Assembly (NCBI GenBank): GCA_963815475.1
Contig: CAWFHD010000003.1
Coordinates: 1,302,001-1,366,000, forward strand
Reading direction: 5' to 3'
DNA: 64,000 nucleotides
Source of the DNA: Sulfopaludibacter sp963815475
GTDB taxonomy: Bacteria > Acidobacteriota > Terriglobia > Bryobacterales > Bryobacteraceae
Under the pieces are notes generated by a model. The model saw only the letters and a program-made list of their open reading frames with translations. It had not been told where the DNA came from and ran no database searches. Both the position numbers and the translations under genes were made by a program. Positions 1-7,812 of this stretch are shown here, piece by piece (the first letter of the stretch is position 1; every line of letters begins with the position of its first letter).

Positions 1-755
1 GTGCGCGAATCGAAGATGGCGTTGCGAAGGTATTCAAACGCTGTGCCGTGGAATTCGTTCGACCCCGATTTAGTTACGACTTCGACCTGCGCGCCGGGCG
101 TGCCACCGGTTTCCGCACTGAACAACGCAGAGCTTACCTTGAACTCGGCGACGGCGTCCTGCGACATGGTCAGACGAGTGTAGACTTTCATGTTTTGATC
201 GCGGATACCGCTCGCGTCGGTTCCGTCTACGCGGTAGTTGATGTCATCGCCGCCGCTGGAAAAGAAGTCATTGCCGTTCACGGCGCCGGGGACGAGCGAC
301 ATCAGCGACTTCCAGTCACGCCCGTTGACCGGCAGGTTATTCAACTGCGACGCAACCAACACATCGCCAACGGTTGCGTTGCTTTGCTCAAGTGCTTCAA
401 TCACGCCCTTCACTTCGACGGTGGATTTTGAGCTGGCAACTTCGAGCGTCAGGTCCAACGTGCGCGTCTCGCCGACATTCAGCGCGATCGTTGTCGTCTT
501 CAGCGTCTGGAAGCCGGTGGCTTCCACTTCGACATAGCAGATCCCGATGGGAAGCCCACTGAGCCGGTATACACCAGAGTTGGAGGTGATCGTATCGCGG
601 GAGAGCCCGGTATTGGGGTAGACGACCTTTAAATGTGCGTTCGGAACGGCGGCCTGCGCCGCGTCCGTAATGACGCCGGTCACCGCTGCCCGATCGGCTT
701 GGGCGTAACAGAGGGCCATGGGGACGGCGATTGCAAACACTACCGCTTTGAGCAT
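1..755 (-). CDS. Oar-like TonB-dependent receptor with N-terminal carboxypeptidase-regulatory domain (3' end cut by window edge)
   Basis: Reading the minus strand from ATG at 755 gives a signal peptide (MLKAVVFAIAVPMALCYAQA), then a Cna-B/carboxypeptidase regulatory-like beta-sandwich of about 90 residues (GVITDAAQAAVPNA... GVYRLSGLPIG...), then a plug-like segment (LPVNGRDWKSLMSLVPG, GTDASGIRDQN, FSAETGGTPGAQVEVVTKSG) typical of the large Oar-like outer-membrane beta-barrel proteins abundant in Acidobacteria. A GGAGG at 764-768 lies about 9 bases before the start and fixes it. The frame is open to base 1, so only about 250 of an expected roughly 1000 residues are present. Ligand unknown; import of oligosaccharides or peptides is usual for the family. 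It lies outside the integrated element. Confidence 0.85.
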   Translation of the reverse strand, partial: MLKAVVFAIAVPMALCYAQADRAAVTGVITDAAQAAVPNAHLKVVYPNTGLSRDTITSNSGVYRLSGLPIGICYVEVEATGFQTLKTTTIALNVGETRTLDLTLEVASSKSTVEVKGVIEALEQSNATVGDVLVASQLNNLPVNGRDWKSLMSLVPGAVNGNDFFSSGGDDINYRVDGTDASGIRDQNMKVYTRLTMSQDAVAEFKVSSALFSAETGGTPGAQVEVVTKSGSNEFHGTAFEYLRNAIFDSR

Positions 756-1166
756 ATGCACAACCTCCAGATGATTTGTTTCACCTTCGAGTGAAGAGAC
801 TGAGCCGCCCCATCGCTGGGTGGGAAGCCGTAACGTCTCAGAGGGAAACTACCTAAAGCTCGATTCGCACAACAGTATCTAAGCACTCGAATCTAAAGAA
901 AATCTAAAGGAAACGGAGCGTCACGAGAATTTCATGACTTGCGTTGGCCGGACCGGCGCGTGGTGCTGGCATATTGAAGGGTGAGGTGCGTGGGCCGGAA
1001 CTCCGCCGCAGTGTAGAATTCCTGGTAGGAGGCCGCATTGGTCACCAGCAAGGCTCGGACCTGTCTAGAGAATCTCGGCCGCGCACAAACGTCTGCCCGC
1101 GACGCCATTGTGCTGGAGGACATGGAACGAGTACGCGACAAGGAAGGATCGAAGATAAAGAGGAAT
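756..1166. other. Intergenic region between receptor gene and integrated element; no gene supported
   Basis: I see no convincing gene here. The first part holds the receptor's ribosome-binding site and presumably its promoter. The last 120 bases read on the plus strand as ...ARDAIVLEDMERVRDKEGSK..., which faintly recalls the C-terminus of a HicB-like antitoxin but has no start and is stopped upstream. Confidence 0.4.
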
Positions 1167-1194
1167 TTGGTAGCGCTAACGGGAATCGAACCCG
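1167..1194. repeat. Distal attachment site (att copy of the tRNA-Glu 3' end)
   Basis: The 28 bases from 1167 to 1194 are identical to 17352-17379, which is the CCA end, acceptor strand and T-arm of the intact tRNA-Glu gene. No anticodon or D arm follows here, so this is the duplicated tRNA 3' fragment left at the far end when an element integrates into a tRNA gene. The match ends abruptly on both sides (T versus C before it, C versus T after it). Confidence 0.92.
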
Positions 1195-1295
1195 CTTTGC
1201 AGCGTACCTACTGATGCCTTGACGTGCTAACCAGTTGTTTCTATTGAAGGACCCAAGGCCGCTTTGCTATCGCGTGCCATCGTATCTGGCGAATT

Positions 1296-1314
1296 TGTTT
1301 GCACGGTGTTTGCA
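1296..1314 (+). promoter_or_regulatory. Candidate integrase arm-type sites, left end
   Basis: Two direct copies of TGTTTGCA start 11 bases apart (1296-1303 and 1307-1314), about 100 bases inside the left att repeat. An equivalent pair in the same orientation lies inside the right end. Paired short repeats flanking the core are what tyrosine integrases bind with their N-terminal arm-binding domain. Confidence 0.55.
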
Positions 1315-1317
1315 AGA

Positions 1318-1475
1318 TCAGACAGCCTTCGCCGCTTTTTCCCGCACCTTCTTCCACCGAGCCTCTACGGCCCGCCGCCCAACTCCGCGGCTTGCTCTGG
1401 CGTCAGGTTCTTTCTGCTGTTCTTGCCGCCCTTGCGCCCGAGAGCGACAGCCGCGGGATTCTTTCGTTTTGCCAT
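1318..1475 (-). pseudogene. Small Lys/Arg-rich protein, frame broken by one base
   Basis: From ATG at 1475 the minus strand reads MAKRKNPAAVALGRKGGKNS..., then LTPEQAAELGG, a very common short basic family of unknown function (AALGRKGG...LTPEQ...ARWKK pattern). The frame hits TAG right after GGGP, but the adjacent frame continues with RAVEARWKKVREKAAKAV and stops at 1318. One missing base in the GGCGGGCCG run at about 1378-1385 explains both halves. Either a real small pseudogene or a sequencing deletion. Its promoter (TTGTTT-17-TATACT, 1484-1512) places transcription start about at the ATG, so the message would be leaderless. Confidence 0.6.
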
Positions 1476-1483
1476 TCAATCGA

Positions 1484-1540
1484 AGTATATACACAGCGGT
1501 TTGAAAAAACAACTTGACCATATACACAGCGCTGTGTAAT
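1484..1540. promoter_or_regulatory. Divergent promoters with shared TATACACAGCG operator motif
   Basis: On the minus strand TTGTTT (1512-1507), a 17-base spacer and TATACT (1489-1484) serve the small basic gene. On the plus strand TTGACC (1514-1519) and TGTAAT (1535-1540) with a 15-base spacer face the gene at 1558. The string TATACACAGCG occurs at 1488-1498 and at 1521-1531, 33 bases apart (about three helical turns). The second copy extends into a perfect 14-base palindrome, ACACAGCGCTGTGT (1524-1537), inside the plus promoter. This layout suggests one repressor controlling both directions. Confidence 0.5.
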
Positions 1541-1557
1541 CATCCGAGTTGTTAAGC

Positions 1558-2049
1558 ATGCATACAAATATCGGATGCCTGGAGAAAAACTTGAAACTCA
1601 CCCCACAGATCGCCGTAGAATCACAGACCGCCGGGTCGGTGCCATCCACTGCCCCTGTTAAAACTGAAGACTTACTTTGTTACATGAGGCGTGACATAAA
1701 CGATCAGGAACGCGCGGCCCTGCGCGCCAGGTTGATTGAAGTCATAGTCGCAGAGCAGAGCGCCCATGAACTTCAGCAGATCGCACGATTGATTGACATT
1801 TCCGAGCACAACAGGGGCTGTTCAACACCCACCGAAGATTTTATCCTTCGCATGGTGAACAACCACTACTGGGAAGGCGGCAGCCTCATCACGCCGGAAA
1901 CTGTTGCTGAAGAGATTGATCCCAAAAACACAGATGGATTTCTGGTGAACTTCACTGAGGCGATGGATACAGCCCGACGGATGTCCCTAGCCTATCCACA
2001 ACTGGTCTCGCAGAATGCCGCCACCGACCCCGAACAAGGGCCAAGGTAA
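1558..2049 (+). CDS. Hypothetical element protein
   Basis: A 163-residue protein I do not recognise, acidic and mostly helical by composition, with no signal peptide or membrane segment. The middle (about 55-80) reads like a helical bundle (QERAALRARLIEVIVAEQSA), followed by a conserved-looking stretch (STPTEDFILRMVNNHYWEGG). The start is uncertain: ATG at 1558, TTG at 1549 (close to the predicted transcription start), or TTG at 1591 preceded by GGAG. It is followed 102 bases later by another plus-strand gene of similar size; the two may form a cargo operon. Function unknown. Confidence 0.6.
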   Translation: MHTNIGCLEKNLKLTPQIAVESQTAGSVPSTAPVKTEDLLCYMRRDINDQERAALRARLIEVIVAEQSAHELQQIARLIDISEHNRGCSTPTEDFILRMVNNHYWEGGSLITPETVAEEIDPKNTDGFLVNFTEAMDTARRMSLAYPQLVSQNAATDPEQGPR

Positions 2050-2151
2050 CCCGGCTTAATTGGAACCCTGCCAGCCGCTAATCGCCTGAGCCAAACATGG
2101 CAGGAACAACCCTGAACCGATTTTGCAATCCCGAATTTAAGAGGACAAAAC

Positions 2152-2664
2152 ATGCTCGCCAAGATACCCAAAGCAGAAGAAAGCCAGACCAAAACGAAAG
2201 CAATAACGCCCGATGATGCCCCCATTGCACCTAGCGAACACGCACTTCTCATCCGCGCAATGGATCAATCCAGCCAAAAACAACGAGGCTTCATATACGA
2301 CCTACTCACGGACTTTGCTGACGCACCCGTCCCGCCGGAGGAAGCGGCGCTACATGCCGGCGCGAAGGCCCTCGGGATCTCTCTGATCACTACAGATATT
2401 AAGAAATACGCTGAGGACTTCACAGCCCTCACGCTTATCACAATCGACCGCGAGGACTGGCTCTACGACTTCATTCACAGCGCCCTTGCCATCGGTGCCC
2501 AAAGCAAAAAAGAAAATGGAATGCGAAGGGCCACGCCAGAGGACATAATGGGCCTCCTCAAGAGCCATATGCTGGATTTCGACCGCGACATCCGCCACGC
2601 GCGCTCAACCTTACAAAAATATCCAGAAGCATTCGGTGCCATGGCCGCACCGCCAGCACGTTAA
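2152..2664 (+). CDS. Hypothetical element protein
   Basis: A 170-residue soluble protein, unrecognised. AAGAGGACAAAAC directly before the ATG gives a GAGG ribosome-binding site at normal distance. The sequence is helical, with a central segment GFIYDLLTDFADAPVPPEEA and a second TLITIDREDWLYDFIHSALA, and ends in a short Ala/Pro tail. Codon use and the good ribosome-binding site argue that it is expressed. It sits between the 1558 gene and the tandem-repeat block, in the cargo part of the element. Confidence 0.6.
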   Translation: MLAKIPKAEESQTKTKAITPDDAPIAPSEHALLIRAMDQSSQKQRGFIYDLLTDFADAPVPPEEAALHAGAKALGISLITTDIKKYAEDFTALTLITIDREDWLYDFIHSALAIGAQSKKENGMRRATPEDIMGLLKSHMLDFDRDIRHARSTLQKYPEAFGAMAAPPAR

Positions 2665-2739
2665 GACGAGGATTTAATTAAAAGGGTGCGCGCTGCGACC
2701 GCTTTACGCTGTGCGCGCCCAGCCCAGTCCTACCACCGC

Positions 2740-3535
2740 ACAGCGGACAGCCGCGAGGCATCCCACCAGCAACACGGCCGCCGCGGACACGAGCCGCGCC
2801 ACTCCTGCCCGACTGGCACCGTCATTTCCACCTGGCGCACCCCGATCCGGCCAGCGCCACGCCTCTGTCGCGCGGGCACCACGAGCCGCGCCCGCCAGGC
2901 ATCCCACCAGCAGCACGGCAGGCCGTCTCCACGCCCTCTATCGTGCGGGTACCACGAGCCACGCCCGCCCGCATCCCACCAGCAGCACGGCCGCTGCGGA
3001 CACGAGCGCACCGCTGTTCCCGCCCGACTCGCGCCGTCACTTCCATCTGGCGCACCGATCCGGCCGTCTCCACGCCTCTGTCGCGCGGGCACCACGAGCC
3101 CGCGCCCGCCAGGCATCCCACCAGCAGCACGGCAGGCCGTCTCCACGCCCTCTATCGCGCGGGTACCACGAGCCGCGCCCGCCCGCGTCCCACTAGCAGC
3201 ACGGCAGCCGCAGACACGAGCGCACCGCTGTTCCCGCCCGACTCGCACCGTCACTTCCACCTGGCGCACCCCCGATCCGGCCAAGCGCCACGCCAGGCAC
3301 CGGTCGTGATGCCCGCCGCGCGGTAGATGGCGTGCCAGCTCCACGGCCTCTGCCGCCTCATCCGCAGCCGCGCGGCATCCCACCAGAGGCACGGGCGCGC
3401 CGCGCGGGCATCACGGCCGGCGGCCCGATCCGGGCCAGGCATCCCACCAGCCGTCACGGGAGCCGCTCAGCCACGGGCGCGCCACTGTTCCTGCCCGACT
3501 CACGCCGCCACGTGCACTTGCGCACCCGATCCGGC
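2740..3535. repeat. Composite GC-rich tandem repeat, about 214-bp period
   Basis: The string GCATCCCACCAGC or close variants starts at 2758, 2899, 2971, 3113, 3185, 3375 and 3439. The first five are spaced 141, 72, 142 and 72 bases, so a roughly 214-base unit made of a long and a short module repeats about two and a half times before decaying. Other shared modules include GCGCGGGCACCACGAGCC and TTCCACCTGGCGCACC...GATCCGGCC. Nearly all six frames are open because the DNA is GC-rich, so I do not read it as protein-coding. Degenerate relatives of the modules continue to about 3740. Confidence 0.75.
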
Positions 3536-5472
3536 CATCTCCAGGCCCTCTGCGGCGCAGCACCACAGCCGCGCCCGCCGATGCCGCCAGCGCGCCCACC
3601 GCCCTGCCATCTCAGCTTGCACGGCCCGGGCGCTCGATGCGGACCTAAGCCGACGCCGTCTACCGCTGCGGGCATCACGACCAGTGCCGATCCGGGCCAG
3701 TTCCACGGCCTCTGCCGCCACATCCACACCCGCGCGGTGGGCTGCACGATATAGGTGTGGCCGCCGCCCTGGCTCTGGCCGCTGACTAGCGACGATGTGC
3801 CCATCACAGTGAATTCCGCCAGGCTACCCGAGTCCTGCGCTGCTACACTGTGTTCTGTGAAATGCCCTGTTTGCTTGTCCAGCGCGTCCATCCCGATCCA
3901 AAGCAGTCGCAAGCCTAATGCGATAAGGCCAACTGCCGCTACAATGCGAGCCTTTTCATTTTGAGAAAACAGCAACGCTAACCCACACGCGATCCCCGAA
4001 CAGCCGAAGAAGAATACCAAATGCCCGAAGAAACGAGAAAGCGTTTTTGGATTGATTGGCACACGCTTGAACGAATACAGGCCGTCTTTGATTTGGCCGT
4101 GGTCATTTTCTCGGGCGGACTCTGGTGGACCTCCTGCCAGCAGTGGCAATCGATGAAAGACCAGAAAGAGGTGATGCAGGGGCAATTGCGCCAAATGATA
4201 GTCGCCTCGGGCCAGACCGACAAGATCATCACCGAGGCGACCAAGCAGAGCAAGGCAGCGTCCGATGCTGCCACGGCCGCGCAGCAAGCCTTGACGATCA
4301 ACCAAGCCGCGACCACTAAAACGCTCCAGCAGGGTAGAGCCGCGCTTGATGCGAGCATCAAAAGCTCTCAAATAGACCAGCGTGCGTGGATCGCGGCATT
4401 GTGGGAAGCGCCCCAGTTTCCTGTCCGAGACGGAGTACTCACCGGCGCTATAGAGATTTCTAACTCGGGTAAAACTCCGGCGCTGAATGTCAGTGGAAGC
4501 GTAGCGATGACATTCATTTCTCCGGGCTGGACTCTGGATTTTAGCCACCCCGAGCCTAGCCTGCAAACAGCAGTCAAGCTTGGAGCGGTCTTCCCCGGCT
4601 CGTCCATGTCGGTAAAAATTAACCCCATGCTCAGAGTCGAAAACGGACAAATCACAACAGGGCCCCTGTCGCCTACGTTTCTGAAGGACGGTCGGGGTTA
4701 CATAGTCATGTTTGGGAAGCTCAGTTACTCTGACACGTTCGGGGTGGAACACTGGCTTACCTTCTGTCGAAGCGATAACGGGCTGCCGGGTGGAATGTTC
4801 GGCGTGAACGGATGCGCAGAATACAACGGAATAGACCACAACCAATAGCGCAGCGAGCGCGCCCGGCAACACTAAGGAGCCGAAAATGGGCGGGTTCGTT
4901 GCCAAAGTATCTCCCCAGCCCGTGTCGAACTTGTCCAAATACAAATCCTCGATCTGTTGTCTGCTTAAGCGGCCGCGCGCCTCCAGCTCCGTAGCCAACC
5001 TGGTCACGAGCCGCCAGTGCTCCGCGATCAGCACGTCAGCCATGGCGCGCCAGGCGCGAATCACGCGCAGCGTGTTTTTCCACGTGGGCTCTGAACACGA
5101 AAGGCTAGCGAGTTTGGCGGCCCTGTGGTGATCCGTCAAGGTGAGACCTCCGTCGGGGGCCGTGCTCTCCGGTTCTGCATTCCTGCCAATGTGAGCGACC
5201 CCCGCCAATGGTGTTTTGTTTTTGCCGGCCTTCAGGTTCGAATCGGGGATTATCGTCAATCCGAAAACATACTGACCGAAGACGATCGCAATGGCAGCAT
5301 GGCCGCACTCGTGGATGGCAGCTATTCGCTCCCGCGAAAGCGGGCGCCGCCATCCATCCGGCCCCGCCACGCGCGCGCGCCGCACGGCCGCATCGCCAGC
5401 GAGCGCAATCAAGCCCTCTTCCAGCGCCATCACCAGCGCCTCAGCCAGCGTCATTTCGCGAGCCGCACTCAC
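3454..5472 (-). CDS. HExGH metallopeptidase-like protein (M41-like), copy 2; reading frame lacks a stop where its paralogue ends
   Basis: The first roughly 190 residues are real: LIALAGDAAVRRAR, then IHECGHAAIAI (HExxH zinc motif), then a helical C-terminal part (LRVIRAWRAMADVLIAEHW...LATELEARGRLS). This matches the 6290-6886 protein throughout, which ends at the equivalent of about base 4900. Here no stop follows and the frame stays open to 3454, running antisense to a convincing plus-strand gene (4021-4848) and giving Arg-rich nonsense, then a two-helix membrane-like segment (about 3800-4015), then repeat DNA. The start is GTG at 5472, one base after the upstream stop, or ATG at 5454. The stop was probably lost when cargo was inserted. 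Third zinc ligand not identified; function unknown. Confidence 0.6.
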   Translation of the reverse strand: MSAAREMTLAEALVMALEEGLIALAGDAAVRRARVAGPDGWRRPLSRERIAAIHECGHAAIAIVFGQYVFGLTIIPDSNLKAGKNKTPLAGVAHIGRNAEPESTAPDGGLTLTDHHRAAKLASLSCSEPTWKNTLRVIRAWRAMADVLIAEHWRLVTRLATELEARGRLSRQQIEDLYLDKFDTGWGDTLATNPPIFGSLVLPGALAALLVVVYSVVFCASVHAEHSTRQPVIASTEGKPVFHPERVRVTELPKHDYVTPTVLQKRRRQGPCCDLSVFDSEHGVNFYRHGRAGEDRSKLDCCLQARLGVAKIQSPARRNECHRYASTDIQRRSFTRVRNLYSAGEYSVSDRKLGRFPQCRDPRTLVYLRAFDARIKRGSTLLERFSGRGLVDRQGLLRGRGSIGRCLALLGRLGDDLVGLARGDYHLAQLPLHHLFLVFHRLPLLAGGPPESARENDHGQIKDGLYSFKRVPINPKTLSRFFGHLVFFFGCSGIACGLALLFSQNEKARIVAAVGLIALGLRLLWIGMDALDKQTGHFTEHSVAAQDSGSLAEFTVMGTSSLVSGQSQGGGHTYIVQPTARVWMWRQRPWNWPGSALVVMPAAVDGVGLGPHRAPGPCKLRWQGGGRAGGIGGRGCGAAPQRAWRWPDRVRKCTWRRESGRNSGAPVAERLP
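3765..4020 (-). other. Possible small two-helix membrane protein, divergent from 4021
   Basis: In the same minus frame as the metallopeptidase ORF, 4020 down to about 3850 reads LVFFFGCSGIACGLALLFSQ, a charged turn (NEKAR), then IVAAVGLIALGLRLLWIGMDAL: two plausible transmembrane helices with a basic turn. It could start at TTG 4020, directly opposite the ATG of the 4021 gene. No clear ribosome-binding site is seen, and the frame runs into the repeat block without its own stop. Confidence 0.3.
4021..4848 (+). CDS. Hypothetical membrane-anchored protein with coiled coil and beta-rich domain
   Basis: A 275-residue protein. An N-terminal membrane anchor (about 22-38, VFDLAVVIFSGGLWWTS) is followed by a coiled coil (about 40-120, many Ala/Gln/Lys) and, from about 120, a beta-rich domain opening with DQRAWIAALWEAPQF and IEISNSGKTPALNVSGS. 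This build (anchor, coiled coil, then an 'R-W-x...N-x-G-x-T-P-A' domain) is widespread in bacterial hypothetical proteins of mobile elements; no biochemical role is known to me. It overlaps, antisense, a long open frame of the metallopeptidase-like gene. The protein-like composition makes this strand the coding one. Confidence 0.7.
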   Translation: MPEETRKRFWIDWHTLERIQAVFDLAVVIFSGGLWWTSCQQWQSMKDQKEVMQGQLRQMIVASGQTDKIITEATKQSKAASDAATAAQQALTINQAATTKTLQQGRAALDASIKSSQIDQRAWIAALWEAPQFPVRDGVLTGAIEISNSGKTPALNVSGSVAMTFISPGWTLDFSHPEPSLQTAVKLGAVFPGSSMSVKINPMLRVENGQITTGPLSPTFLKDGRGYIVMFGKLSYSDTFGVEHWLTFCRSDNGLPGGMFGVNGCAEYNGIDHNQ

Positions 5473-5473
5473 T

Positions 5474-6175
5474 TTATTGGCCCCACTCTCCGCGGTCCGG
5501 CTTGTTCGCGAAAGATCGATCCGCAAAATTAGGCGTTTCCGTCGAAACAAGTTCACCCTCGGGCTCTGTCGCTTGCGGCTGCAACGCCTGCTCGATCGCC
5601 GCGGCCTTTGCGTCCAACTCCGCGATTTCCCGCCGTAGCTGCCTCGAACGCGGTATAGCAAATTTGTCGTTGTTGGTCGGGTCGGGGTATAGGTCAACAA
5701 ATGCACCTTGCCAAGGCTGCGGCGACTGCACACCGTCCGCGTACCAATGGCCACGAGGTTCCAAGCTGAGAATACCCGGTCGGTACTGAATCCCTTCCAG
5801 ACCAGAAAGTGCCGCCAGATGTTTACCTGTCTCCTTCTCCAGCGCGCCGAGATCCGATCGCTTGACCCCAGCCTGACGTCGGACGTCGGCGGCCTCCGCG
5901 CGCCTTAAATCCACCCCGGCCGCGTGGCGTCGCCGGCCCAACGTGTTAAGGGCCCGCTCGATCAGATTCAGCTCCGAATTAAACTCATCGATTTCTTTGA
6001 TAGCCGACCGATCGCCGGCAAGATAGCGGTCGCCGGCCGATTGTTCAAGGGCCTCCAGCTTCCCCGCAATGCTTGCGCGCATCCCGACCAGGCGGCCACA
6101 GTGATTCTCAATCTCTTCAACTGCAGCGCCGGCCGCGGCTAACGTCAAAGCTTTTACCGTTCCGTTTTCTGCCAT
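5474..6175 (-). CDS. Coiled-coil element protein, copy 2 of duplicated module
   Basis: A 233-residue, strongly helical protein. AAGGAGAGAG lies just before the ATG. Landmarks match the 6890-7762 protein in order: SAGDRYL versus AAGEHYL, ERALNTLGRRR versus DRAILLLRTRR, VKRSDLGALE versus EKRSEGTALE, and LSGLEGIQYRPG versus LAEIEGSAYAPT. The C-terminal part differs. It is followed after one base by a metallopeptidase-like gene, exactly as the paralogue is. In HK97-type phages the slot after the head protease holds capsid genes; nothing here looks like a capsid fold, so a scaffold or assembly role is only a guess. Confidence 0.6.
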   Translation of the reverse strand: MAENGTVKALTLAAAGAAVEEIENHCGRLVGMRASIAGKLEALEQSAGDRYLAGDRSAIKEIDEFNSELNLIERALNTLGRRRHAAGVDLRRAEAADVRRQAGVKRSDLGALEKETGKHLAALSGLEGIQYRPGILSLEPRGHWYADGVQSPQPWQGAFVDLYPDPTNNDKFAIPRSRQLRREIAELDAKAAAIEQALQPQATEPEGELVSTETPNFADRSFANKPDRGEWGQ

Positions 6176-6289
6176 ACACTCTCTCCTTTGGTTGTTTCTC
6201 TTTTACACGCGCGTGCAAAACGCGCCGATGACAAACTGCTTAAGTTGGTCACCGGCGCAACTCCTGCAATTTTTGATTTGGGGGCGGAC

Positions 6290-6886
6290 TCAGCGAGTAT
6301 CCACAGCCCGCTCAAGAATCGATGCGATTCGGGCTGCGTCAATTCGCCTGCGTAATTGCAACTCCTCAGTAAGCCACCTGACGGCCTTCCAGTTCTGCTC
6401 GACTAGGTCGTGAGACGCCGCCCTCAAAACGTGAAGACTTTTGAGGGCGGCCTTCCAATTACCACCAATGGACAGGCAAATCAGCGCGGCGTTACGACGG
6501 TCGCTGAATATTTCCGGAAGAGGTTTGTCACGACTTGCCCTGTACTGGCGCCCGATAGCCCAGGCGTATAGACAAACCACGTAGCTATCAATCGGGTCTG
6601 CTGTCGGGCCAAGGGAGACGTATGCGCGAACATTTCCCCTTTCGGTCTTCTCGGGACCGGGGTCCATGTTGATTTGAAAACAGTGCCACCCGAGGGCAGA
6701 AGCTACCGCAGCATGGCCGCTTTCGTGAAAGCACGTTAACTGATCCTCGGACAACAGGCGGCACCATCCTTGCCCGTCGGGACGTAGCGCGCGCCGGGCG
6801 GCAATGTCTCCGGCAAGTCCTATAATCACCCGCTGCTCGGGATACGTCCACGGAAGCGGCGGCACTTCTCCGTCAGCGTCTGCCAT
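6290..6886 (-). CDS. HExGH metallopeptidase-like protein (M41-like), copy 1
   Basis: A 198-residue protein. A short N-terminal helix region (LAGDIAARRAL) is followed by LTCFHESGHAAVASALGW, carrying the HExxH zinc-binding motif in the HESGHA form seen in FtsH-type (M41) peptidase domains. It lacks the AAA+ and membrane parts of FtsH. The C-terminal half is helical (LHVLRAASHDLVEQNWKAVRWLTEELQLRRR). It lies 3 bases after the coiled-coil gene and is probably co-translated. Homologous to the N-terminal 190 residues of the 5472 gene. A peptidase acting on head, host or repressor proteins is possible; activity is not shown. Confidence 0.65.
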   Translation of the reverse strand: MADADGEVPPLPWTYPEQRVIIGLAGDIAARRALRPDGQGWCRLLSEDQLTCFHESGHAAVASALGWHCFQINMDPGPEKTERGNVRAYVSLGPTADPIDSYVVCLYAWAIGRQYRASRDKPLPEIFSDRRNAALICLSIGGNWKAALKSLHVLRAASHDLVEQNWKAVRWLTEELQLRRRIDAARIASILERAVDTR

Positions 6887-6889
6887 GGC

Positions 6890-7762
6890 TTAAGCTCGGT
6901 ACCAACCACGGCTCGATTCAACGGGCGCGGGCGCGCCCGGCCAAGCAGAAATCACCGACAGCACACCAGCCCGGAAAGTACCGCTGCCCACGTCGATAGT
7001 ACCGGAATCGTCCTTATGCTTCGCTGCCAGAGCGCCGCAGAAAACGTAGGATTGCTTCAGGTCAATTCCCTCTGCGGTCCATGATAAGAATACTCGCCGA
7101 GGATGACCTTCGAACGAAGCCGCGCGGCTTTTCTGCGCGGAGTCGTCACAGGCATCCAACCATTCGCGGATTTGCTCGATTGTCGGACCGAGAGCAGGGC
7201 ACTTCAAAACTGCCCGCAAGACCTGTTCGTTCTCCGCAACCGCTTCCAAATCGACAGTTCCCGTCGAAGGCATCTCCTGAGAGGTAAGTTCTGCCGCAGA
7301 ACGCTCCAACGCCTCTGCCGACGCTCGCAGAAAAGACGAGCGTGGTGTACCAGTGGGAGCGTAAGCAGACCCCTCTATCTCGGCGAGCTGCCCCAGTAGT
7401 GCCGATGCCTTCAGCTCCAGCGCGGTGCCCTCGCTGCGCTTCTCCCTGGCTTCCCTCTGCAATTCGTTCGCGCGGACCACGAAGCCACGGTAGATAATTT
7501 CAGGCCTGCGCGTTCTCAGAAGCAATATCGCTCGATCGATCGCAGCGATTTCCGCCTGCAGTCGGATCACCTGGTGCGTATCGCTGCCGACGTCAGTCAA
7601 GGGCGACTCCAGGTAGTGTTCGCCCGCGGCCAGCTCGGCGCGCCTGAGCTCGTCGACCTTTTTAAGTTTCAAAGTCGCGAGCTCGATTTCCTTCAATCCT
7701 AAAATCTCCAGCTCAGTGGGTTGCTCTATGACTTGCTTTGTTGCCGTCTTCAGTCCGAACAT
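6890..7762 (-). CDS. Coiled-coil element protein, copy 1 of duplicated module
   Basis: A 290-residue protein with a long helical N-terminal half (about 15-135, heptad-like ELEILGLKEIELATLKLKKV...) and a beta-rich C-terminal part containing FLSWTAEGIDLKQSYVFCGA. AAGGAGAAC before the ATG gives a strong ribosome-binding site. It follows the prohead protease by about 50 bases. The first 140 residues share order and spacing of landmarks with the 5474-6175 protein. Unknown family to me. Confidence 0.6.
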   Translation of the reverse strand: MFGLKTATKQVIEQPTELEILGLKEIELATLKLKKVDELRRAELAAGEHYLESPLTDVGSDTHQVIRLQAEIAAIDRAILLLRTRRPEIIYRGFVVRANELQREAREKRSEGTALELKASALLGQLAEIEGSAYAPTGTPRSSFLRASAEALERSAAELTSQEMPSTGTVDLEAVAENEQVLRAVLKCPALGPTIEQIREWLDACDDSAQKSRAASFEGHPRRVFLSWTAEGIDLKQSYVFCGALAAKHKDDSGTIDVGSGTFRAGVLSVISAWPGAPAPVESSRGWYRA

Positions 7763-7812
7763 CTTGTAGTTCTCCTTTTTTTGTTGTGATTCTTGTTGCC
7801 CAGGGGAAAGGT

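Noticed and set aside
1050..1176. Plus-strand stretch resembling the C-terminus of a HicB-like antitoxin
   Set aside because: It has no start, is stopped upstream and reads into the tRNA repeat; the likeness is too short to support a gene.
2686..3785. Long open frames on both strands across the GC-rich repeat block
   Set aside because: All frames are open because of base composition; the peptides are Arg/His/Pro/Ala-rich repeats without ribosome-binding sites.
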